The position numbers were made by a program, and so were the translations under genes. This document shows, in pieces, positions 7,872 through 16,281 of a stretch of DNA of 51,139 nt. Position 1 is the first letter of the stretch. The number at the start of each line of letters is the position of its first letter. Under the pieces are notes generated by a model. That model did not search any database. It saw only the letters and a list, made by a program, of their open reading frames with translations, and was not told the DNA's origin. Origin of the DNA: Chryseobacterium elymi (lineage in GTDB: Bacteria > Bacteroidota > Bacteroidia > Flavobacteriales > Weeksellaceae); contig NZ_QNUH01000024.1 in assembly GCF_003385495.1 (NCBI RefSeq), forward strand, positions 1 through 51,139, written 5' to 3'.

Positions 7872-9665
7872 CTAATGGCTGTTGAAAAACTCCCAGATCA
7901 CCTTCGCTTTACTTTTTCCTAGGATCTCTTCCAAAGTTTCCAAACTCGATTCCTTGATCCTTTTAACAGATTTCAGTTTAGAAAGCAAAAGCTCAATTGT
8001 TTTTTTTCCGACACCCGGAATTTCTTCCAGTTCAGACTTAATGGTAGAGTTTTTTCTTCTCGTCCTGTGGTGTTTTACTCCAAAACGGTGGGCTTCATCA
8101 CGTACTCTCTGCAAAATTTTTAACGTTTCAGATTTCTTATCAAGATATAAGGGAATAGAATCTTCAGGAAAGAAAATCTCTTCGAGTCTTTTCGCGATCC
8201 CTACAATCGTGATCTTGCCATAAAGACCTAATAATTTTAAACTTTTTACTGAAGAAGAAAGCTGACCTTTTCCTCCATCTATCAGAATCAGTTGTGGAAG
8301 ATCTTCCCCTTCATCCAGCATTCTTTTATAACGGCGGTAGATCACTTCTTCCATCGTGGCAAAATCATTGGCACCTTCTACTGTTTTCGGGTGGAAAATT
8401 CTGTAATCGGCTTTGCTTGGTTTTCCGTCTTTAAAAACCACACATGCTGAAACAGGGTTTGTTCCCTGGATATTCGAATTGTCAAAACCTTCAATATGTC
8501 TCGGTTCCACAGGCATTCTTAACAGTTTCTGCATTTCGGACATGATTCTGTTTGTATGTCTTTCCGGATCTACAATCTGTACCTGCTTTAACTTTTCTAA
8601 ACGGTATTCCTTCGCGTTTTTCTCGGAAAGCTCCACAATCCTTTTTTTATCACCGACTTTTGGAACAATTAGCTTTACATTCGGGATTTCTACAGAAAGA
8701 TGGAAGGGTAGCAATACTTCTTTAGAATCAGAACTAAACTTCTGGCGGATCTCGATCAAAGCTTCTTCCAAGATATCTTCGTCTGTTTCCTCAAGGATCT
8801 TTTTGATCTCCGTGGTAAAACTCTGAATGATATTTCCGTTTCTGATCTTGAAGAAATTCACATAAGCGGCCGCTTCATCACTGGTCATTCCAAAAACATC
8901 TACATCGTCAATATTTGGATTCACGACCGTATTTTTGGCCTGATAATCTTCCAGGATATCCAGTCTTTCCTTAATGATCTGTGCTTCTTCAAACTTAAGA
9001 TTGGAAGCCATTTTCATCATCTGATTCACCAGATACTCTTTTGCTTTCCGGAAATCCCCTTTGATAATTCCTCGGATGGCATCGATCTTTTCATCATAAT
9101 CCTCCTTGCTTTCCAGATCTTCACAGGGACCTTCACAGTTTTTAATATGATATTCCAGGCACACCTTGTATTTTCCCTCCGCAATTTTAGCAGGTGAAAG
9201 ATTAAGGTTACAGGTTCTCAGCTTGTAAATATGTTTAATGGTATCCAGTAAAATCTTTGCAGGACGTACTTTGGCATAAGGCCCATAATATTCAGATCCG
9301 TCTTTGATTACATTTCTTGTGAGGAATATTCTTGGGAAACTTTCATTTTTAATACAGATCCACGGATACGTTTTATCATCCTTCAATAATACATTATAAA
9401 AAGGACGGTGTTCCTTGATCAGATTGTTCTCAAGTAAAAGGGCATCATATTCACTGTTGACGATGGTTGTTTCAAGACGCACGATCTTTCCTACCATTAT
9501 TTTGATACGGTAGCCGGGAAGATTTTTATTGAAGTAGGAGAGAACCCTTTTCTTTAAATTTTTGGCCTTTCCTACATACAGTAATTGGTCGTTTTTATCA
9601 TAATAACGATAAACGCCTGGTTCTGATGGTAAAGTTTTAAGCTGTAATTCTAAAGAAGGATTCAT
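7872..9665 (-). CDS. uvrC: Excinuclease ABC subunit C
   Basis: A 597-residue protein of full UvrC length. UvrC makes both incisions around a DNA lesion marked by UvrA and UvrB. Domains in order: the GIY-YIG nuclease at residues 17-95 (GVYRYYD and YVGKAKNLKKR), a Cys-containing region near 155-180, the UVR segment that binds UvrB near 205-235 (LKFEEAQIIKERLDIL), the RNase-H-like endonuclease at about 380-530 (FDNSNIQG and LILIDGGKGQL), and helix-hairpin-helix DNA-binding motifs near the end (IPGVGKKTIELLLSKL). All key motifs are intact. uvrA and uvrB are not in the window. The gene appears to be transcribed alone. Confidence 0.97.
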   Translation of the reverse strand: MNPSLELQLKTLPSEPGVYRYYDKNDQLLYVGKAKNLKKRVLSYFNKNLPGYRIKIMVGKIVRLETTIVNSEYDALLLENNLIKEHRPFYNVLLKDDKTYPWICIKNESFPRIFLTRNVIKDGSEYYGPYAKVRPAKILLDTIKHIYKLRTCNLNLSPAKIAEGKYKVCLEYHIKNCEGPCEDLESKEDYDEKIDAIRGIIKGDFRKAKEYLVNQMMKMASNLKFEEAQIIKERLDILEDYQAKNTVVNPNIDDVDVFGMTSDEAAAYVNFFKIRNGNIIQSFTTEIKKILEETDEDILEEALIEIRQKFSSDSKEVLLPFHLSVEIPNVKLIVPKVGDKKRIVELSEKNAKEYRLEKLKQVQIVDPERHTNRIMSEMQKLLRMPVEPRHIEGFDNSNIQGTNPVSACVVFKDGKPSKADYRIFHPKTVEGANDFATMEEVIYRRYKRMLDEGEDLPQLILIDGGKGQLSSSVKSLKLLGLYGKITIVGIAKRLEEIFFPEDSIPLYLDKKSETLKILQRVRDEAHRFGVKHHRTRRKNSTIKSELEEIPGVGKKTIELLLSKLKSVKRIKESSLETLEEILGKSKAKVIWEFFNSH

Positions 9666-9669
9666 ATAA

Positions 9670-9677
9670 CAAAATTA
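9670..9677 (-). promoter_or_regulatory. -7 element for uvrC
   Basis: TAATTTTG on the minus strand matches TAnnTTTG exactly and ends only 4 bases before the uvrC ATG. If used, the transcript would start at or beside the start codon, a leaderless message. Confidence 0.5.
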
Positions 9678-9704
9678 CGGAATCCATCCGGGATTTAAAA
9701 GAAC

Positions 9705-9731
9705 AAAACTGCAGAGTTTTTCTGCAGTTTT
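9705..9731. terminator. Hairpin terminator after the ATC-start gene
   Basis: AAAACTGCAG (9705-9714) pairs with CTGCAGTTTT (9722-9731) around a 7-base loop. The minus-strand copy ends in Ts, so it most likely ends transcription of the gene at 9752-10513 before uvrC begins. Confidence 0.7.
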
Positions 9732-9751
9732 AATGATAATGATTTACTATT

Positions 9752-10513
9752 TTATCCGTTCTTCATCGAAGTGTATTCACTTACAAGAAAGCTGAAATAG
9801 TCCCATTCAACTGAGTTTTTAGGATATTTTTTCATAAATTCTGTATTGTCGCCAAACAGGAATTCATAGTTATCTTCAAAATCATCCTTGTGAAGCCACA
9901 TTATCTTATCGCCTTTCTTTACATAATAAGATTTAATAACGCCGCCGCCAAGCTGAGGAGAACCCATCATAGAAAAACCATTAGTTTCTTTAGCTCTCGG
10001 ATCATGATATACAGAAATAATATCACTGAATTCAGGATTGATCAGCTGCATCAGGAATTCCTTATCATCTTTTTTATTTTTCAGGGAAACAGTCTGGTTA
10101 ACAAAATGGATTCTGCCACCGTCTGTATTCTTGGTAAGCTTTTTAGTACCGAAGTTTCTGATGTTGCCCATATATTTTCCAACTTTTGCAATTTTTTCCG
10201 CATTGGTAGGGTATACATACATTTCGTTGATCTGTTCAGCATTGAATATTTCATTTTTTTTAGTGATGCTGTCTTTCAAAGCAACTTCATAGATTTGGCC
10301 TTTTTTAGTGTCAATCTTGCCGCAGAAACCTTTATGAGTTGTTCCGTCTTTTAAAATAATAGTTGATGTCTTTTTGGGAGACGGAGAATTAAAGCCCTCA
10401 TTGAAGAGGTATGTTTCCATTTTTTTAATCTCTTCTTTGGAATATTTTACCTTCTGGGCAAAAGTTACAGTGCCTGCAAGACATAATGTAAGCAGTAAAG
10501 TTTTAAGTTTGAT
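9752..10513 (-). CDS. Secreted protein of unknown function with a non-ATG (ATC) start
   Basis: The obvious ATG at 10420 gives 222 residues, but the same frame stays open for 31 more codons back to a TAA at 10517-10519. These codons spell a textbook Sec signal: a Lys-Leu-Lys start, a run TLLLTLCLAG, and a cleavage-like TFAQ. The codon where Met should stand, at 10511-10513, is ATC; a single G-to-C change explains it, because AAA CTT AAA follows as in many MKLK signal starts. The protein is then 253 residues. Residues 48 to 100 hold a small beta-rich module with a GKIDTKKGQIYEV stretch. No family is recognised. Either translation starts on AUC, or the signal peptide is lost and the short cytoplasmic form is made, or the base is a sequencing error. 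Confidence 0.65.
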   Translation of the reverse strand: MKLKTLLLTLCLAGTVTFAQKVKYSKEEIKKMETYLFNEGFNSPSPKKTSTIILKDGTTHKGFCGKIDTKKGQIYEVALKDSITKKNEIFNAEQINEMYVYPTNAEKIAKVGKYMGNIRNFGTKKLTKNTDGGRIHFVNQTVSLKNKKDDKEFLMQLINPEFSDIISVYHDPRAKETNGFSMMGSPQLGGGVIKSYYVKKGDKIMWLHKDDFEDNYEFLFGDNTEFMKKYPKNSVEWDYFSFLVSEYTSMKNG

Positions 10514-10619
10514 AAGTTATTGTTTTTGATTTCGGCAGTAAAAATAGCAAAATAATCTACCTATAATCAGAAAAATATGAGAAGGTAAAATTTAGCTTTT
10601 CCAATTATGGTTAAATGCG

Positions 10620-10627
10620 TAATTTTA
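10620..10627 (+). promoter_or_regulatory. Possible -7 element and SD site for hutH
   Basis: TAATTTTA is one base off the consensus, 15 bases ahead of the ATG at 10643. An AAGGAA at 10627-10632 stands about 10 bases before that ATG, a good Shine-Dalgarno site, and supports the start at 10643 rather than the upstream ATG at 10607. Confidence 0.4.
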
Positions 10628-10642
10628 AGGAAATTTTTAGAA

Positions 10643-12130
10643 ATGATATACGGTGTAGATGTTTTTACTTTCCATGATGTTCTGGAAATCTGTAAAAAAC
10701 CAAATAAAGCTAAACTTAATAAAGCAGCCAAAGAACAGATCCTGAAATCCCAGAAAAACGTTCAGAAAATAGTAGAATCCGATAGATGTGTTTATGGGAT
10801 CAATACAGGTTTTGGACCGCTTTGCGATACTAAGATATCAGCTGACGAAACTGCTCAGTTGCAGTATAACCTTATCATTTCTCACGCGGTAGGGGTAGGA
10901 AAGCCTATCGACAAGGAATTTTCCAAAATCATGATCATTGCTAAGGTGCATGCATTGTCCAAAGGATTTTCAGGGGTTTCTATGGAAGTGATTGAAAGAC
11001 TGATCCTGATGCTTGAAAAAGATATCATTCCTGTGGTGCCGGAACAGGGATCTGTAGGGGCTTCGGGAGATTTGGCTCCTCTTGCGCATCTTGTACTTCC
11101 GTTACTTGGATTGGGACAGGTTTGGGAAGGAGATCAGATTTTCGAAACTATGGAAGTTTTGGAAAGACATGGCCTTGAACCATTAGCCTTAGGCCCGAAG
11201 GAAGGCTTGGGACTGATCAACGGGACTCAGTTTATTTTGGCCCACGCTATTAAAGGGTTAGAAAAATTTGAATACTTGTTAAACTTAGCTGATATGACTG
11301 CCGCAATGAGTATTGAGGCTTACAGAGGTTCTGAAAGTCCGTTCAAAAAAGAACTTCACGACATCAGACCTTTTGAAGGCAGTAAAAAAGTGGCGGCCAG
11401 AATGGTTAAATTTTTAAAAGGCTCTGAAAATATGAAAGAGCATGAAGACTGTGAAAGAGTTCAGGATCCTTATTCTATGAGATGTGTACCGCAGGTGCAC
11501 GGTGCCAGCAGAAATGCTTTTGAACACCTTAAGCTAATGGCTGAAACAGAACTGAATTCTGTGACAGACAACCCAATTGTCTTAAGTGCTGAAGAATCTA
11601 TTTCCGGTGGAAACTTCCATGGACAGCTGATGGCGCTTCCTCTCGATTATGCTACATTGGCAGCGGCCGAATTAGGGAATATTTCAGATAGAAGAAGTTA
11701 TTTATTATTAGAGGGAAAATACGGATTACCACGATTACTGACGGAAAGCTCAGGCCTGAATTCAGGATTTATGATTCCTCAATATACTTCAGCGGCTTTG
11801 GTTACGGAAAATAAAACGTTATGTTTCCCGGCATCGGCAGACTCTATCCCGACAAGTTTAGGACAGGAAGACCACGTTTCTATGGGAAGTATTTCCGGTA
11901 GAAAATTCAATCAGGTTTTGGGAAATCTGGTTAATATTTTATCTGTGGAATTAATGTTTGCTGCGCAAGGATTAGAATTCAGAAGACCTGCCAAATGTTC
12001 GAAAATTATTGAAGAAAACTATGCAGTGATCCGTTCTAAAGTTAAAAAACTGGAAGACGACAGATTGATAGGAAAAGACATGCTGGCGATTGCAGAGCTG
12101 ATCAATAACAGAGAATTTAAAGTAGATTAA
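10643..12130 (+). CDS. hutH: Histidine ammonia-lyase
   Basis: A 495-residue enzyme that removes ammonia from L-histidine to give urocanate, the first step of histidine breakdown. The Ala-Ser-Gly triad that forms the MIO cofactor lies in GSVGASGDLAPLAH near residue 140. Other family motifs are YGINTGFGPLCD near 54, QLQYNLIISHAVGVG, TDNPIV and the late QEDHVSMGS. These fit HutH better than tyrosine or phenylalanine lyases, though substrate choice in this superfamily cannot be fixed by eye. An upstream in-frame ATG at 10607 would add 12 residues that the family lacks. No other hut gene is next to it, so the pathway is scattered. Confidence 0.93.
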   Translation: MIYGVDVFTFHDVLEICKKPNKAKLNKAAKEQILKSQKNVQKIVESDRCVYGINTGFGPLCDTKISADETAQLQYNLIISHAVGVGKPIDKEFSKIMIIAKVHALSKGFSGVSMEVIERLILMLEKDIIPVVPEQGSVGASGDLAPLAHLVLPLLGLGQVWEGDQIFETMEVLERHGLEPLALGPKEGLGLINGTQFILAHAIKGLEKFEYLLNLADMTAAMSIEAYRGSESPFKKELHDIRPFEGSKKVAARMVKFLKGSENMKEHEDCERVQDPYSMRCVPQVHGASRNAFEHLKLMAETELNSVTDNPIVLSAEESISGGNFHGQLMALPLDYATLAAAELGNISDRRSYLLLEGKYGLPRLLTESSGLNSGFMIPQYTSAALVTENKTLCFPASADSIPTSLGQEDHVSMGSISGRKFNQVLGNLVNILSVELMFAAQGLEFRRPAKCSKIIEENYAVIRSKVKKLEDDRLIGKDMLAIAELINNREFKVD

Positions 12131-12151
12131 TTTCAATTAAGAAAATATAAG

Positions 12152-12177
12152 GCTTCCAGAAATGGGAGCTTTTTTTT
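12152..12177 (+). terminator. Intrinsic terminator of hutH
   Basis: GCTTCC (12152-12157) pairs with GGGAGC (12164-12169), followed by eight Ts. Confidence 0.8.
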
Positions 12178-12246
12178 GTTCAATAAAGTGCATAAACCGC
12201 TTTTTTGCAGATTAGATCAATTAAAATACAGCAGGAAACAGATTTT

Positions 12247-12273
12247 TTGTATTAAGTCAACGAAATACCTTTG
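12247..12273 (+). promoter_or_regulatory. Promoter of the flavin reductase gene
   Basis: TACCTTTG at 12266-12273 is a perfect -7 match, with TTG at 12247-12249, 16 bases upstream. The expected transcript start near 12279 leaves about 12 bases before the ATG at 12291, which points to that ATG as the original start of the gene. Confidence 0.6.
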
Positions 12274-12316
12274 CCTGTAAAAATAAGATTATGCATAAAT
12301 ATGTACACCTTCTATC

Positions 12317-12958
12317 TTGTACTTTGGTACCCCGGTAATACTTATTTCAACATTAAATGAGAATAGCAGTTTCAATGCTGCTCCTATTTCATCCATCTTT
12401 TGGTTAGGCTGGCGTTGTGTAATCGGTATCTCTGCAGTGTCTAAAACCTGTGAAAATTTATTAAGAACCGGTGAGTGTGTAATTAATCTTCCTTCAGCAG
12501 ATCAGGTGGGAATGGTTAATAAGCTGGCTCTTACAACAGGTTCAAATCCTGTTCCTCAGGGAAAGCAAAGCAAAGGATATCGTCACGAATCCCAAAAATT
12601 TGAAATTGCCGGAATGACGCCTGTTGAATCTACATTGATTAATTCCCCCAGAATATCAGAATGTCCGGTACAAATGGAAGCCCGTCTTGTTAAGATAAAT
12701 CTATTGGCGGAGGATAATGAGATCCAGCGCGGAAATATTATCTATGCTGAACTTAAAATAGTAAGGGTGCATATGGAAGAAGCAATACTGATGGATGGCT
12801 TTCCTAACCGGGTTGATCCGGACAAATGGCGCCCGCTTATCATGAGCTTTCAACAATTTTATGGACTTGGTATGAAGCTTCATGAGTCTACATTAGCCCA
12901 GGTCCCGGAAGAACTTTATCGTACCGCTGAATTTGATCCTATTCTACAAAGTAAATAA
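12317..12958 (+). CDS. Flavin reductase-family protein, 5' end apparently frameshifted
   Basis: The open frame has no ATG; the first usable codon is TTG at 12317, giving 213 residues. The body is a FMN-binding split-barrel flavin reductase-like protein: YFGTPVILIST at the start, then FWLGW, GECVINLPS and the late WRPLIMSFQQFYGLG. Relatives carry about ten more residues ending in P-S-I-L-Y-F-G-T-P. Here the codons upstream of TTG do read T-P-S-I, and an ATG at 12291 opens MHKYV in another frame. Adding one base near 12303 would join them into one normal N-terminus. So a one-base deletion probably hit the gene close to its start. The product might still be made from TTG, or the gene may be dead, or the base may be a sequencing error. 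Confidence 0.75.
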   Translation: MYFGTPVILISTLNENSSFNAAPISSIFWLGWRCVIGISAVSKTCENLLRTGECVINLPSADQVGMVNKLALTTGSNPVPQGKQSKGYRHESQKFEIAGMTPVESTLINSPRISECPVQMEARLVKINLLAEDNEIQRGNIIYAELKIVRVHMEEAILMDGFPNRVDPDKWRPLIMSFQQFYGLGMKLHESTLAQVPEELYRTAEFDPILQSK

Positions 12959-12993
12959 AAGTGGAGATAGTTTTTAATAAGGTAATCGTTTAT

Positions 12994-13001
12994 TAAATTT
13001 G
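12994..13001 (+). promoter_or_regulatory. -7 element for the GNAT gene
   Basis: TAAATTTG matches the consensus exactly, 74 bases before the ATG at 13076. No -33 TTG is seen. Confidence 0.45.
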
Positions 13002-13075
13002 CTGTGTCTGTAAAAGTTAAAAAAATAACAGAAACAATAATTTCAAAATATTTATTTAATTCGTAAAACAAAAAG

Positions 13076-13522
13076 ATGATTACCAAAAGAATCGATTCTT
13101 CCAATATAGATTTCCAGAATTTAGTCAAACTCCTGGATGCCGATCTTGCTGTACGGGATGGAGATGATCATGAATTTTATCACCAGTTCAATTCAATTGA
13201 TATGCTGAAAAACTGCGTGATAGCTTACTCTGATGATATGGCGGTGGGCTGCGGTGCTTTCAAGCCTTTTTCTAAAGATACTGTAGAAATAAAAAGAATG
13301 TATACCGATCCTGAAAAAAGAGGAAAGGGATTCGCTTCTAAAATATTAAATGAGCTTGAAATCTGGGCCAAAGAAGAAGGATACAACAGATGCGTTCTGG
13401 AAACAGGAATCAAACAACCCGAAGCTATTGCATTGTATGAAAAATGTGGTTACATAAGAATTCCCAATTATGGTCAGTATATTGGGATTGACAATAGTGT
13501 TTGCTATGAGAAAATATTGTAA
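13076..13522 (+). CDS. GNAT-family N-acetyltransferase
   Basis: A 148-residue acetyltransferase. GNAT enzymes move an acetyl group from acetyl-CoA to an amine on a small molecule or protein. Motif A, which binds the CoA pyrophosphate, is plain: RMYTDPEKRGKGFASKIL at about residues 72-89, with R-G-K-G-F-A as the loop. Motif B follows as AIALYEKCGYIRI near 122-134. The substrate is not evident. It stands alone with its own -7 element; the neighbours do not suggest a shared pathway. Confidence 0.9.
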   Translation: MITKRIDSSNIDFQNLVKLLDADLAVRDGDDHEFYHQFNSIDMLKNCVIAYSDDMAVGCGAFKPFSKDTVEIKRMYTDPEKRGKGFASKILNELEIWAKEEGYNRCVLETGIKQPEAIALYEKCGYIRIPNYGQYIGIDNSVCYEKIL

Positions 13523-13640
13523 ACTTTTCAAAAATTAAAGATAACTATTAATATTCAGGTAATACTAAATTCATTTTTTCTAAGCTTTTAAATCACGCCA
13601 AAGTGTTATATTGTGGTTTCAAACCATACAAATTAAAACT

Positions 13641-15134
13641 ATGAAAAAAAGAGTATTTTACCTCTTGGCATTGATTTTTGTTTTGAATTCATGTACCAGA
13701 GATGAACTGCAGAACGAAAACCCTGTCATTGAAGCTGTTCAGAAAGATCCTTTGACGGGAAAGCAGATCAATGCAGAAATTAATAACACGATCAAGAACA
13801 CCGGATCTTTTAACTGGAAAAATGCTTCAGATCATCTGCTTTGGAGTGCGATTTTCAGAGGAAACAGAATGGTGTCCATCGGATTTGGTTCTTCAAAGAA
13901 TGATTTTGACAGAAGTCTTTCTCTTGACAACAAAGCAATGGAAACCGAAATTTTAGGACTAATCCAGCAATATGAAGGCATTGAACAGACGAGATTTCTG
14001 GTTTCTTCCGATCAGTATCTTAATCAGATGGATGTCATCATAGACAAAGAAGAAACCATTACAGCGTTAAGAAAGATGAAAAACATCCGGTATGTGGAGC
14101 CGGGGGATTATCATTATTTTGAAATAGAGAAAAGTCTTAATCCCAATGAAAAGTCCAGCAGTGGTTCATCAGGATGCGGATTTGGATCTACAGCTTTAAA
14201 TGCTGCAGATTATACCACCACTACACCCAATGCTAAGGTGCCATGGGCATTTACGAAACATAATATTCCAAATGCATGGAGCTACAGCAGCGGAGCAGGA
14301 GTTACCATAGGACTTATTGATACCGGAGTCTCACCCGAGCAGACATTGCTGGGAAGCAGTTTTAATACGGGAGCATCTTCCGGAAGAACAATCAGCAAAT
14401 TTGGATCATATGTCAACGGATCCACTACAGACGGTCCAGCTGACCAATGCGGACACGGTACAAAAATGGCTTCCGTGATGGCAGCCCCGAAAAATAATGC
14501 AGGACTTCCTGTAGGAGTTGCCTACAACGCAAATCTCATCACTTACCGCGCAGCCTCTAATGTAGTGTTGGAAACTTCCAGCGAGCAGAACGGAGTAAAA
14601 ACAGCATTTACGGATCTGGCTAATAATGCCAGTGTAAAGATCATTTCCATGTCGATGGGGCATATTTTCTCGGTAGGAAAGATTGAAGATGGTGTGAAAT
14701 ATGCTTATTCCAAAGGAAAGCTGATCTTTTGTGCTGGAGGAACTTCTACCAGTTTTACCAATTTTGTAGGCGTTATTTTTCCGGCAAGCATGTCCGAAAC
14801 CCAGGCTGTGACCGGAGTAAAAGAAGGAACTTCCAACCAGAAATGTGATGTCTGCCATTCCGGAAGTCAGATCGATTTTACCTTCCAGATGGAAAGAGCC
14901 AACGGAAATACAGTTCCTGTTTTAAGTTATTACAACAATCAGGCAGATTATGTAGGTGGTTCATCGGTGGCAACGGCTGCTACAGCTGGAATTGCTGCTC
15001 TTGTCTGGGCTAAAAATCCTTCATGGACAAGAGATCAGGTACTCAATAAAATGAGACAGTCTGCTACCTATTATCCTACGGTAAATTCAAGCTACGGCTA
15101 TGGCAATATTAATGTTCTGGCAGCTGTACAATAA
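13641..15134 (+). CDS. Subtilisin-like (S8) serine peptidase, lipoprotein
   Basis: A 497-residue peptidase. The start at 13641 gives a lipoprotein signal, LALIFVLNSC, so the mature enzyme should begin with a lipid-bearing Cys and sit in the envelope. A propeptide of roughly 150 residues follows. The catalytic triad is visible: Asp in LIDTGVS (about residue 227), His in CGHGTKMAS (272) and Ser in GGSSVATA (441-442). An upstream TTG at 13611 would place ten polar residues ahead of the signal and is rejected. There is no type IX sorting domain at the C-terminus. Substrate unknown. It ends before a large imperfect inverted repeat rather than a standard terminator. Confidence 0.93.
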   Translation: MKKRVFYLLALIFVLNSCTRDELQNENPVIEAVQKDPLTGKQINAEINNTIKNTGSFNWKNASDHLLWSAIFRGNRMVSIGFGSSKNDFDRSLSLDNKAMETEILGLIQQYEGIEQTRFLVSSDQYLNQMDVIIDKEETITALRKMKNIRYVEPGDYHYFEIEKSLNPNEKSSSGSSGCGFGSTALNAADYTTTTPNAKVPWAFTKHNIPNAWSYSSGAGVTIGLIDTGVSPEQTLLGSSFNTGASSGRTISKFGSYVNGSTTDGPADQCGHGTKMASVMAAPKNNAGLPVGVAYNANLITYRAASNVVLETSSEQNGVKTAFTDLANNASVKIISMSMGHIFSVGKIEDGVKYAYSKGKLIFCAGGTSTSFTNFVGVIFPASMSETQAVTGVKEGTSNQKCDVCHSGSQIDFTFQMERANGNTVPVLSYYNNQADYVGGSSVATAATAGIAALVWAKNPSWTRDQVLNKMRQSATYYPTVNSSYGYGNINVLAAVQ

Positions 15135-15155
15135 ATTATTTTAAGTAAAAATACC

Positions 15156-15258
15156 AGGGAATATCTCAGTCTCCCGGCTGATCATCAAGCGGAATTATAT
15201 TTTAATTCTTTGAAGATCATCGTTCTTGATCAGCTGGTACAGATTGGTGATATTCCCT
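15156..15258. repeat. Long imperfect inverted repeat after the subtilase gene
   Basis: AGGGAATATC at 15156-15165 is matched by GATATTCCCT at 15249-15258, and inner blocks GGCTGATCA (around 15176) and TGATCAGCTGG (around 15227) also pair, so arms of about 34 bases can fold with a few bulges. It covers the space between the subtilase and dioxygenase genes, which converge here, and may serve as their terminator. Confidence 0.55.
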
Positions 15259-15350
15259 TCTTCTGAAACCTTCAATACTTTGGTCAGACGCGAAAAACTT
15301 AGTAGAAGGAAGTTCTTAGTGATAAAAATAACCGCGAAATACAGCTTATC
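15195..15350 (-). pseudogene. Short open frame without a start, possible gene remnant
   Basis: On the minus strand a frame of 51 codons runs from just after a TAG at 15351-15353 to a TAA at 15195-15197. It has no ATG. The peptide looks protein-like rather than random: a hydrophobic first part, then FSRLTKVLKVSEEGNIT and a charged helix-like tail ending LQRIKI. It overlaps the inverted repeat at 15156-15258 and follows the dioxygenase stop codon. I do not recognise a family. It may be the tail of a lost gene or a chance frame. Confidence 0.3.
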
Positions 15351-16173
15351 CTATCCTTACGCTGGTCATGCTTAATGATCCACCAATCAGTTCATCATTA
15401 AATAAAGACAGATTTTCAGCCTGATCTTTTAAGCCTAATGTGTAGATCAATGGAAGATAATGATCTGGCGTAGGAATGGCATATTGCAGAGCTGTTCCCT
15501 GGTTATGATAGTCTATGATGTTCTGGAAATTTCCGTTCAGGAGCCAGTTATTCGTCTTTTCTCTGGCTTCCACAGCCCAATCCCATCCGGCGCCTACCGT
15601 ATCAATATTTTTCCAGTCGATCAGGCGGAGGTTATGCACAATATTCCCGCTTCCGATGATCAGGATTCCCTTTTCACGAAGCTTATTCAGTCTTTTGCCC
15701 AGATCAAAATGGTATTGTGGTGGCTTGGTATAGTCTATGCTCAGCTGGATCACGGGAATATCAGCTTCCGGATACATATGTTTGATTACCGACCATGCGC
15801 CGTGATCAAGTCCCCAATTATGATCTTCCTTTACCAAAACAGGTGATAAAAGCTCAGCTGTTTCTTTCGCCAGTTCCGGATTCCCCGGAGCGGAATACTC
15901 TACATCAAACAAGGCTTTCGGAAAACCTCCGAAATCATGGATCGTTCTCGGCATATCCATCGCAGTGACATAAGTGCCCTGTGTATACCAGTGTGCGGAA
16001 ATACACAGTATGGCATTAGGCTTAGAAATCTCCTGTGCCGCTTTTCTGAATCCCTCTACAAATTGGTTTTCTTCAATAGCGTTCATCGGTGAGCCATGCC
16101 CAAGGAATAAAACGGGCATTCTTTGAGTATTTCCAAAATTGTTGCTGATATTTTGCAGATCGTTAAGATTCAT
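15346..16173 (-). CDS. ygiD: DODA-type extradiol aromatic ring-opening dioxygenase
   Basis: A 275-residue enzyme of the class III extradiol (LigB/DODA) fold. E. coli YgiD, the close model, opens the ring of L-DOPA. Metal and catalytic His residues are visible in LFLGHGSPM near residue 24, CISAHWYTQG near 60, GLDHGAW near 125, SGNIVHN near 178 and PTPDHYLP near 233. All are intact. No signal peptide, so it acts in the cytoplasm. The yceI-like gene lies upstream on the same strand, but a strong terminator stands between the two, so this gene probably has a promoter of its own that I cannot see. Confidence 0.92.
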   Translation of the reverse strand: MNLNDLQNISNNFGNTQRMPVLFLGHGSPMNAIEENQFVEGFRKAAQEISKPNAILCISAHWYTQGTYVTAMDMPRTIHDFGGFPKALFDVEYSAPGNPELAKETAELLSPVLVKEDHNWGLDHGAWSVIKHMYPEADIPVIQLSIDYTKPPQYHFDLGKRLNKLREKGILIIGSGNIVHNLRLIDWKNIDTVGAGWDWAVEAREKTNNWLLNGNFQNIIDYHNQGTALQYAIPTPDHYLPLIYTLGLKDQAENLSLFNDELIGGSLSMTSVRIG

Positions 16174-16186
16174 AAATAGGAAGTAT

Positions 16187-16226
16187 TAAAAAAGGTCCAA
16201 GGCTTGTAGAAAATCCCTGAACCTTT
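16187..16226 (-). terminator. Intrinsic terminator of the YceI gene
   Basis: A 12-bp stem with two wobble pairs (16191-16202 with 16215-16226) is followed, on the minus strand, by six Ts. It ends about 14 bases before the dioxygenase ATG. Confidence 0.8.
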
Positions 16227-16281
16227 CATGTTTTGATTGGATAGATATTTTAGGGAGAATATCCCAAAATTCAATTTTGTA

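Noticed and set aside
9890..10354. A 154-codon frame on the plus strand
   Set aside because: It lies opposite the secreted-protein gene at 9752-10513, is Phe/Ile-rich without a domain pattern, and has no promoter; it is a shadow.
10643..12130. Tyrosine or phenylalanine ammonia-lyase
   Set aside because: Motifs around the MIO triad and the late QEDHVSMGS agree better with histidine ammonia-lyase.
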